The notes beneath the pieces were generated by a model. It saw nothing but the letters and a program-made list of their open reading frames with translations. It ran no database searches and was not told the DNA's origin. A stretch of 41,117 nucleotides of DNA from Tissierellia bacterium (GTDB taxonomy: Bacteria > Bacillota > Clostridia > Tissierellales > Tepidimicrobiaceae). Location: the NCBI GenBank assembly GCA_012839745.1, contig DUMS01000066.1, positions 1 through 41,117 of the forward strand. The letters are read 5' to 3'. The first letter of the stretch is position 1, and each line of letters starts with the position of its first letter. Shown one piece after another: positions 28,163 through 34,125 of the stretch. Both the position numbers and the translations under genes were made by a program.

Positions 28163-28190
28163 AGGGTGGCGAAATGCCACCCTTTTTATT
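28163..28190 (+). terminator. murA terminator
   Basis: AGGGTGGC (28163-28170) and GCCACCCT (28176-28183) flank a 5-nt GAAAT loop and are followed by a T-run. Confidence 0.88.
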
Positions 28191-28192
28191 TG

Positions 28193-28221
28193 TTATAATT
28201 TTTCCCCATTAAGCATACTAT
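28193..28221 (+). promoter_or_regulatory. sigma-E-type promoter of spoIID
   Basis: TTATAAT (28193-28199), a 14-nt spacer and CATACTAT (28214-28221) fit the mother-cell sigma-E pattern (ATA-type -35, CATACAAT-type -10), about 35 nt upstream of spoIID. spoIID is a known sigma-E gene in Bacillus and clostridia. Confidence 0.65.
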
Positions 28222-28255
28222 ATTGTATGTATACAAAAGTTAAGAGGGGGAAGAG

Positions 28256-29275
28256 ATGAAAAGATTCTGTATATATACCGGGATTATTCTGATAATAACA
28301 ATATTTGTGCCTGCATTGATAGTAAAGAGTTTCAACTTCGTTCCCAAGGAAGCTAACAGGGAAGATAGGGATAACAGGCAAGAAGTTGAAGAAGCAGTGC
28401 CTGAGTTTGAGGGCAATATTAAGGTTTATGATACCAGGACCCGGCAGGTGATAGAAATGCCCCTGGAGGAATACATAAAGGGAGTTGTGGCTGCAGAGAT
28501 GCCTGCAGAATTCCATATAGAGGCATTGAAGGCACAGGCTGTGGCAAGCAGGACCTATGCAGTAAACAGGTTCCTGAAGTATCCAAAGGGACATCCTGAA
28601 CACCCTGAGGCTCCGCTTTGTACAGGCATTCACTGCCAGGCATATCTTACCCTGGATGAACTAAAGAGCATTCATTCCAGCGGCTGGGAGGAAAAATACT
28701 GGGGAAAGATTGAAGAGGCTGTGGAGTCCACCAAAGGGCAGGTGCTCTACTATAAAGGAGAGATAATAGAGGCACTGTACCATTCCACAAGCGGAGGGAT
28801 GACGGAGGATGCAGTGGATGTGTTTGCAGTGGACATTCCTTATTTGAAGTCTGTTGAAAGCCAGTACGAGGAGGATGCTCCAAGATACAGGTCCATTGTA
28901 ACCATGACAGGAGATGAGTTTATTGATAAGATAAATAAAAAATACCCCTTTGCAGATGTAACCAAGGAAAACATACAGGATAGGATAAAGCTGGTGGAAA
29001 GGACTGAAAGCGGAAGGGTGAAGAAGGTAGCCATAAATGGCACTGTTGTAGATGGAAGGGAAATAAGGGAATTATTTGAATTGAATTCTACAAATTTTAA
29101 GATATATTTCAACCCAAGGACCAACATAATTGACATAGAAACCATAGGCTATGGCCATGGGGTAGGCATGAGCCAGTGGGGGGCAAACGGAATGGCCAAA
29201 AACGGGAAAACCTATGAGGAAATACTAAAGCACTACTACACAGGTGTTGAACTTGGGCTTTGGAATGATCTGTAA
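28256..29275 (+). CDS. spoIID: stage II sporulation protein D (SpoIID)
   Basis: This 339-aa mother-cell lytic transglycosylase is needed for peptidoglycan remodelling during engulfment. It has an N-terminal membrane anchor (about 6-26), a short spacer and the SpoIID/LytB domain. Visible motifs are VVAAEMPAEF with the predicted catalytic glutamate, ALKAQAVASRTYAV, CTGIHCQAYL (zinc-site cysteines), YHSTSGG and the C-terminal GYGHGVGMSQWGANGMA. The ribosome site is AGAGGGGG. It acts with SpoIIQ's partner complex and SpoIIM/SpoIIP (not in view). Confidence 0.95.
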   Translation: MKRFCIYTGIILIITIFVPALIVKSFNFVPKEANREDRDNRQEVEEAVPEFEGNIKVYDTRTRQVIEMPLEEYIKGVVAAEMPAEFHIEALKAQAVASRTYAVNRFLKYPKGHPEHPEAPLCTGIHCQAYLTLDELKSIHSSGWEEKYWGKIEEAVESTKGQVLYYKGEIIEALYHSTSGGMTEDAVDVFAVDIPYLKSVESQYEEDAPRYRSIVTMTGDEFIDKINKKYPFADVTKENIQDRIKLVERTESGRVKKVAINGTVVDGREIRELFELNSTNFKIYFNPRTNIIDIETIGYGHGVGMSQWGANGMAKNGKTYEEILKHYYTGVELGLWNDL

Positions 29276-29300
29276 CGGGTAATGCCCGTTTTTTTTTATT
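29274..29300 (+). terminator. spoIID terminator
   Basis: AACGGG (29274-29279), overlapping the stop codon, pairs with CCCGTT (29285-29290) and runs into a long T-run. Confidence 0.85.
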
Positions 29301-29320
29301 GAAAAAAATTTGGCTTCTTA

Positions 29321-29349
29321 TGTATTAAATAGATAAATGTGGCAATACT
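29321..29349 (+). promoter_or_regulatory. sigma-F-type promoter of spoIIQ
   Basis: TGTATT (29321-29326), a 14-nt spacer and GGCAATACT (29341-29349) fit the forespore sigma-F pattern (GTATA-type -35, GGNNANANT -10). The start point would be just before the ribosome site, giving a very short leader. Bacillus spoIIQ is sigma-F dependent. Confidence 0.62.
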
Positions 29350-29368
29350 ACATACTGGAGGTGGGGGA

Positions 29369-30142
29369 ATGCGAGAGAAGCTTTCCAATTTCTTTAAAAA
29401 GGATGGATTTTATATCATTTTATTCATCTGTGTATGCATTGTGGCTATATCTGCTGTAGTGGCATCCAGGGGGAATTTAAGGAATATATCCGAGAAGCCT
29501 CAGGAAGGGGAAGATTTAGTAATACTTAAAGAGGATTTAGAAGATGAGGAAACAATAGAAATAGCAAAGATTGAAACACAGGATGAAACAGGGGGAGGAG
29601 CTGAGGAAGTGGCAGCAGCAGATGATGTAATGACCATAATAGAGGATGAGCATGAATATGAGAAAGAAAACAATGCAGAAACAGCTCCTATTTATACATT
29701 GGAAGAATACAATGAAACAGTGGAAATGGCCGCTCCTGTAATAGGCAGCATTGGCACAGACTATACGGAAGACAGTTTAATCTATTCAGAAACTCTGGAC
29801 GAATGGACATCACACTGTGGAGTAGACATAATGGCACCGGAAGGCACACAGGTTATGGCAGCATTGTCTGGCACAGTACAGGAAGTGTATGAGGATCCCC
29901 TTTGGGGAATAGTAGTTATTTTATCCCATGGGGAGAATTTGCAGACGAAGTATGCAGGATTGTCAGAGGATGGACTCATTGGCGAAGGAATTACAGTAAA
30001 TAAGGGAGATGTAATTGGAAGGATAGGAAAACCATCACCAGTTGAGATGCTTATGGAATCCCATTTGCATTTTGAAGTAATTGAAGATGGGATAAGCATC
30101 AATCCAAACAGATATCTGCCATCCTTTATGTATTCAAACTAA
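29369..30142 (+). CDS. spoIIQ: SpoIIQ, forespore M23-family protein
   Basis: This 257-aa protein has one N-terminal membrane helix (about 13-33), a long acidic linker (about 45-130) and a C-terminal LytM/M23 domain. The full metal motif is kept: His149 and Asp153 (HCGVD), and His232/His234 (HLH). Clostridial SpoIIQ proteins keep these residues, while Bacillus SpoIIQ is degenerate, so endopeptidase activity is plausible. In the forespore membrane it bridges to mother-cell SpoIIIAH during engulfment. The ATG at 29369 is preceded by GGAGGTGGGG; an upstream in-frame GTG would overlap the -10 box. Confidence 0.9.
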   Translation: MREKLSNFFKKDGFYIILFICVCIVAISAVVASRGNLRNISEKPQEGEDLVILKEDLEDEETIEIAKIETQDETGGGAEEVAAADDVMTIIEDEHEYEKENNAETAPIYTLEEYNETVEMAAPVIGSIGTDYTEDSLIYSETLDEWTSHCGVDIMAPEGTQVMAALSGTVQEVYEDPLWGIVVILSHGENLQTKYAGLSEDGLIGEGITVNKGDVIGRIGKPSPVEMLMESHLHFEVIEDGISINPNRYLPSFMYSN

Positions 30143-30226
30143 TATATTGGTTCTAATAGCAGGATAAAATGCATAAATATTTAGAAAGATTAGAAACCCA
30201 ATAAAGTCCAAAGGGGGTAGACCTGA

Positions 30227-30481
30227 TTGAAAGATTATATAGAGGAAAGAGCATTGGAAATTGCAAAATACATAATTAGCGAAAGAGCCACTGTAAGACA
30301 GGCTGCGGGTGTCTTTGGAGTGAGCAAAAGTACAGTTCACAAAGACGTAACGGAGCGGCTTCCTAAGATAAACCCTCTTATAGCAACAATGGTAAAACAG
30401 GTACTGGATCAAAACAAAGCTGAAAGGCATATAAGGGGAGGAAAAGCTACAAAATTAAAATACAAGGCGATAAACGATTAA
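30227..30481 (+). CDS. spoIIID: stage III sporulation regulator SpoIIID
   Basis: This 84-aa mother-cell DNA-binding protein has the conserved helix-turn-helix ATVRQAAGVFGVSKSTVHKDVTERL and the basic C-terminus AERHIRGGKATKLKYK. It tunes sigma-E and sigma-K regulons. The start is TTG behind AAGGGGG, which matches the known family N-terminus (KDYIEERALEIAKYI). It lies immediately upstream of mbl as in Bacillus. Confidence 0.96.
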   Translation: MKDYIEERALEIAKYIISERATVRQAAGVFGVSKSTVHKDVTERLPKINPLIATMVKQVLDQNKAERHIRGGKATKLKYKAIND

Positions 30482-30482
30482 C

Positions 30483-30530
30483 GGTCCAGCTTTAAGGAGC
30501 TTACCTCCTTTTATGGACCTTTTGGTTTTG
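30483..30530 (+). terminator. spoIIID terminator
   Basis: GGTCCA (30483-30488) pairs with TGGACC (30514-30519), with an inner AAGGAG/CTCCTT stem (30494-30499 and 30505-30510), followed by TTTTGGTTTT. Confidence 0.7.
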
Positions 30531-30536
30531 GATAAC

Positions 30537-30565
30537 TTAAGGTAGGAGATATTCTTCTACCTTAA
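30537..30565 (+). other. second hairpin between spoIIID and mbl
   Basis: TTAAGGTAG (30537-30545) and CTACCTTAA (30557-30565) pair perfectly over 9 bp, with TAATTTTT following. It is either a tandem terminator or a site upstream of the mbl promoter. Confidence 0.5.
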
Positions 30566-30612
30566 TAATTTTTGAGAAAAATGTTGGAAATACATGGGCC
30601 CGTTGAAAAATT

Positions 30613-30644
30613 TTGATTTTTTATGCAGAAAACTATGATATAAT
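30613..30644 (+). promoter_or_regulatory. sigma-A promoter of mbl (extended -10)
   Basis: TGATATAAT (30636-30644) is an extended -10 element. A TTGATT at 30613 is 20 nt away, so the -35 contact is weak or poorly spaced. The mbl start follows at 30682. Confidence 0.5.
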
Positions 30645-30681
30645 TTATAGATGTATAGAGAAATTCGAGGGGGCGATGGTT

Positions 30682-31713
30682 ATGGTTACTTTCAGAACAG
30701 ATATAGGTATAGATTTAGGAACTGCCAGCATACTAGTCTATATCAAGGGGAAAGGTATAGTACTTAATGAGCCATCTGTAGTGGCAATTGACAACAACAC
30801 AAACAGGATATTGGCTGTTGGCGAAGAAGCAAAGAGGATGCTTGGAAGAACCCCTGGTAATATAGTAGCTATAAGGCCTATGAAAGATGGAGTTATATCT
30901 GATTTTGACATTACAGAGAGAATGTTGAGATATTTCTTTTCCAAAACAATTGGGAAAACCCTTTTTAAGCCTAGGGCTATAATATGTGTGCCCAGCGGCA
31001 TTACTGAAGTTGAGAAAAGGGCAGTACTTGAAGCCAGCAATCAGGCAGGAGCCAGAAAGACCTTTCTTATTGAGGAGCCCATTGCAGCAGCCATTGGAGC
31101 AGGAATAGACATTACCCAGCCCAATGGAAACATGATAGTGGATATTGGAGGAGGAACCACAGACGTAGCAGTAATATCTTTGGGAGGTATTGTTGTAAGC
31201 AAATCAATAAAGGTTGCCGGAGATGAGTGCAATGAAGCCATAATAAGGTACATAAGAAAGAAGCACAATTTGATGATTGGAGAGAGAACTGCCGAGGAAT
31301 TGAAGATGAACATCGGAACTGCCTATCCAAGGGAAAAGGAAGTATACATGGAAATAAGGGGAAGAAACCTTATGACAGGGCTTCCAAAAACAATTAAAAT
31401 TGCATCAAGTGAAATGCTGGAGGCACTGGAGGAAACTGTAGCCCAGATTGTTGAAACCGTCCACAGCGTATTGGAGAGGACTCCACCGGAGCTGGCGGCA
31501 GATATAGGAAACAAGGGAATATATATGACTGGAGGAGGAGCGCTGCTTCACGGATTACCCAAGCTTATTATGGAAAAAACAGGCATAGATACATTTGTAG
31601 TGGATGACCCTATCGGTGCAGTAGCCATTGGGACAGGCAGAGCCTTGGAATGGATCAAATATCTTGATTCCGATTCAGTTGATTCCGATTCAATTAGGTC
31701 AAATATTTACTAA
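30682..31713 (+). CDS. mbl: MreB-like rod-shape protein Mbl
   Basis: This 343-aa actin-family cytoskeletal protein forms membrane-bound filaments that guide elongation of the cell wall. ATP-site motifs are visible: [30 protein letters not shown] and [16 protein letters not shown] chose ATG 30682, which lies 8 nt after GAGGGGG; the ATG at 30676 is only 2 nt from it. The C-terminus carries an unusual Asp/Ser-rich tail encoded by a tandem 15-nt repeat. The name mbl rather than mreB rests on the spoIIID-mbl-flagellar gene order. Confidence 0.9.
   Translation: MVTFRTDIGIDLGTASILVYIKGKGIVLNEPSVVAIDNNTNRILAVGEEAKRMLGRTPGNIVAIRPMKDGVISDFDITERMLRYFFSKTIGKTLFKPRAIICVPSGITEVEKRAVLEASNQAGARKTFLIEEPIAAAIGAGIDITQPNGNMIVDIGGGTTDVAVISLGGIVVSKSIKVAGDECNEAIIRYIRKKHNLMIGERTAEELKMNIGTAYPREKEVYMEIRGRNLMTGLPKTIKIASSEMLEALEETVAQIVETVHSVLERTPPELAADIGNKGIYMTGGGALLHGLPKLIMEKTGIDTFVVDDPIGAVAIGTGRALEWIKYLDSDSVDSDSIRSNIY
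31666..31695 (+). repeat. tandem 15-nt repeat at the 3' end of mbl
   Basis: GATTCCGATTCAGTT (31666-31680) is followed by GATTCCGATTCAATT (31681-31695), one base different. It encodes a doubled DSDS(V/I) tail. Confidence 0.8.
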
Positions 31714-31771
31714 GGATTTTTATAAATATGCCGATATATAGGATAGTCGTATATAAGGAAGGAGAATTCAA

Positions 31772-32812
31772 GTGAACAGAGGGCTGTATATAGGAGCAAC
31801 TTCACTATTGGCCAATACAAGAAGGTTAGAGGTATTGACAAACAATCTGGCCAATATAAATACAACGGCATATAAAAAGGACATATCCTTAGTTGAAAGC
31901 TTTCCGGAAAAGCTATTGTCAAAAATAAATGGTACAAGCTTTAATGCACCGTCAGGTGGGAGCAATATAACCTATGAAACAGACGGGCAAATCCATATGG
32001 CAAGAACTGACAGCGGGTATTTTGTCATATCTACTCCTGAAGGAAACAGCTATGTAAAGGAAGTTCGATTTACCGTAGATGAAAACGGATTTTTAAGAAC
32101 CTATTACAGAGATGGCAGGGAGGACTTAAATACAGATAATGAAAACTATATACTGGATGGAAACGGCAATCCTTTGCAAAGTCAGGGGGAGGATATTCAG
32201 GAGCTTTTATTAAGAAGTATTCACAATCAGCCTTTCCATGTTATAGGCACCATGAGCGCAGGAGTAAAATTTCATAAGATAGTTACGGATTTTTCCCAGG
32301 GAGAGCTGATTGAAACGGGAGGAACCTATGACTTGGCATTAAATCAGTCTGGATTCTTTAAGGTTATGGATGAAGAAGGAAATACATATTATACCAGAGA
32401 CGGCTCATTTCTAGTTGCCAACAATCAGCTTGTTACATCAACTGGAGAGATTGTGCAGGGATTGGACGGGCCTATATATATCGATGGAAGTACGGTGTCA
32501 GTTCTGGAAAATGGACAGGTGCTGGTAGATGGAAATACAGCAGGGATACTGGATATAGTGGATTTGGAAAACAGGGAGTTCTTGAGAAAGGTTAGGGACA
32601 ACCTGTATATCATGGCTGAAGGCGTTGAACCGGTGGAAATACCATATGAAGGAAAGGTATTGCAGGGATATCTGGAGGGAGCCAATGTAAATGCAATAGA
32701 TGAAATGGTAGAGATGATTAGCCTTCTGAGGGAATTTGAAATGGGACAGAAGCTGATAAGAATACAGGATGAAATGCTGGAGAAGGCTGTAAATGAAATA
32801 GGAAGGATTTAG
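31772..32812 (+). CDS. flagellar hook-basal body protein, FlgF/FlhO type
   Basis: This 346-aa axial rod protein begins with a typical flagellar rod N-terminus (TNNLANINTTAYKKD) and ends with the matching C-terminal motif GYLEGANVNAIDEMVEMISLLREFEMGQKLI. It is longer than the FlgG neighbour because of a larger middle domain. The start is GTG at 31772 with AAGGAAGGAG upstream. It forms an operon with the FlgG-like and FlgJ-like genes (gaps of 11 and 12 nt) and corresponds in position to flhO of Bacillus. Confidence 0.87.
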   Translation: MNRGLYIGATSLLANTRRLEVLTNNLANINTTAYKKDISLVESFPEKLLSKINGTSFNAPSGGSNITYETDGQIHMARTDSGYFVISTPEGNSYVKEVRFTVDENGFLRTYYRDGREDLNTDNENYILDGNGNPLQSQGEDIQELLLRSIHNQPFHVIGTMSAGVKFHKIVTDFSQGELIETGGTYDLALNQSGFFKVMDEEGNTYYTRDGSFLVANNQLVTSTGEIVQGLDGPIYIDGSTVSVLENGQVLVDGNTAGILDIVDLENREFLRKVRDNLYIMAEGVEPVEIPYEGKVLQGYLEGANVNAIDEMVEMISLLREFEMGQKLIRIQDEMLEKAVNEIGRI

Positions 32813-32823
32813 GAGGTAGTAAT

Positions 32824-33615
32824 ATGAGAGCATTGTGGACTGCAGCAACAGGCATGAAAGCACAGCAGTTTAATATAGATACCATTGCAAACAACCTGTC
32901 TAATGTGAATACAACATCTTATAAAGCCCAAAGGGCTGAATTCAAGGATTTATTGTATACCACACTGAGGAGGGACAACCGGATTGAAGAAGCAGGCCCT
33001 GTGAATATTCAGGTAGGCCATGGAGTAATGCTAAGTGCAACCAGGAAGGATTTTACAAAGGGCAGCTTCATTGAAACCAATGGAACATATGACCTGGCCA
33101 TTGATGGGGACGGCTTCTTTTCAGTGATGCTTCCCAATGGGGAAATCAGGTATACAAGGGATGGAAGCTTTAAGCTCAGCGTAGACTATGATGAGGCAAT
33201 GCTTGTAACCAGTGAAGGCTACATAGTGCTGGATGAAGACGATAATGAGATATATATAGAAAGCGGCATAACTGATATTAATATAGATGAAAGAGGATAT
33301 ATAACTGGACTGGACGAAGATGGAGAAGTTGTTGAAATAGGGAGGCTGAAGATAGTAAAATTTCAAAATCCCGCCGGGCTGCTGTCAGAGGGAGCCAACC
33401 TATACAGCCAGACCCTTGCTTCAGGAGAGGAAATACCAATAGATGCAGAGGAAATGGATATGAGGATAATGCAGGGGTATCTGGAAACATCAAATGTGAA
33501 GATAGTAGATGAGATGGTTAAGATGATATCAGCCCAGAGAGCCTATGAAATCAGCTCAAAGGCAATACAGACATCAGATGAAATGATGCAGCTTGTAAAC
33601 AACCTTAAGAGATAA
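32824..33615 (+). CDS. flgG: flagellar distal rod protein, FlgG/FlhP type
   Basis: This 263-aa protein is of usual FlgG length, with N-terminal MRALWTAATGMKAQQFNIDT, NNLSNVNTTSYKAQ and the C-terminal MQGYLETSNVKIVDEMVKMI signature that ends in a coiled-coil helix. It forms the distal rod of the flagellar basal body outside the membrane and is exported by the flagellar type III system. AGGAGG precedes the ATG. It corresponds in position to flhP of Bacillus. Confidence 0.92.
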   Translation: MRALWTAATGMKAQQFNIDTIANNLSNVNTTSYKAQRAEFKDLLYTTLRRDNRIEEAGPVNIQVGHGVMLSATRKDFTKGSFIETNGTYDLAIDGDGFFSVMLPNGEIRYTRDGSFKLSVDYDEAMLVTSEGYIVLDEDDNEIYIESGITDINIDERGYITGLDEDGEVVEIGRLKIVKFQNPAGLLSEGANLYSQTLASGEEIPIDAEEMDMRIMQGYLETSNVKIVDEMVKMISAQRAYEISSKAIQTSDEMMQLVNNLKR

Positions 33616-33627
33616 TGAGGTGCTGTT

Positions 33628-33945
33628 ATGGAAATAGACAATATTGGATTCTATGATAAGCTTTCCGTATTTGAAAAAAAGGCTGAGGCAGCAGATAAAA
33701 ATAAGGACGATGCCCAGCTGATGGAAGTATGCAGGGAATTTGAGTCCATATTCTTGAATATGCTTTTTAAGGAAATGAGGAATACCATACCGGATGGGGG
33801 ACTTATTCCCAAAGGTACTGGGACCGAAATATTTGAGGACATGTACTATGAAGAGATTTCAAAGGAGTTATCCAATAGGGAAGGACTGGGAATTGCAAAG
33901 ATGCTTTATGAGCAGTTTAAAAGCGGATATAGGGTCAACAGATAA
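33628..33945 (+). CDS. FlgJ-like rod-binding protein (no muramidase domain)
   Basis: This 105-aa protein corresponds to the N-terminal rod-binding domain of FlgJ, with CREFESIFLNMLFKEMRNTIPDGG and the C-terminal MYYEEISKELSNREGLGIAKMLYEQF. The peptidoglycan hydrolase domain found in proteobacterial FlgJ is absent, as is usual in Firmicutes. It probably caps the rod during assembly. GAGGTG precedes the ATG. Confidence 0.88.
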   Translation: MEIDNIGFYDKLSVFEKKAEAADKNKDDAQLMEVCREFESIFLNMLFKEMRNTIPDGGLIPKGTGTEIFEDMYYEEISKELSNREGLGIAKMLYEQFKSGYRVNR

Positions 33946-33962
33946 TGTTTATAGACTAAAAG

Positions 33963-33999
33963 CTCCCTTAATTGTCAACAATATTAACAGTTAAGGGAG
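33963..33999 (+). other. hairpin that covers the ribosome site of the small ORF
   Basis: CTCCCTTAA (33963-33971) pairs with TTAAGGGAG (33991-33999); the stem extends by a wobble and three more pairs to about 13 bp with an 11-nt loop. The right arm contains the whole AAGGGAG ribosome site of the ORF at 34007. It could otherwise be a weak flagellar-operon terminator, but no T-run follows. Confidence 0.6.
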
Positions 34000-34006
34000 T
34001 GATTTT

Positions 34007-34087
34007 ATGTTAAGGAGTTTTATCTATAGCATTATAGCAATTATAATTACAATACTCACAGTCTGCATTATGTTCTATGTTTCATAA
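34007..34087 (+). CDS. 26-aa hydrophobic peptide ORF
   Basis: ATG at 34007 opens 26 codons ending in TAA at 34085-34087, with AAGGGAG 7 nt upstream. The predicted peptide begins Met-Leu-Arg, continues with Ile/Thr/Leu-rich residues as a single membrane helix, and ends FYVS. The stop overlaps the left arm of a strong terminator. I do not recognise it. It might be a small membrane peptide, a type I toxin-like peptide or a leader. Size, ribosome site and terminator argue that it is real, but coding cannot be proved from composition. Confidence 0.5.
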   Translation: MLRSFIYSIIAIIITILTVCIMFYVS

Positions 34088-34112
34088 AAAAGCGGCTTTT
34101 AGCCGCTTTTTT
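34086..34112. terminator. bidirectional terminator between convergent transcripts
   Basis: A 12-bp stem (34086-34097 and 34101-34112) with GCGGCT core, A-run on the left and T-run on the right, serves the plus-strand small ORF/flagellar side and the minus-strand gene ending at 34126. Confidence 0.88.
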
Positions 34113-34125
34113 TAATAGGGGGTAT

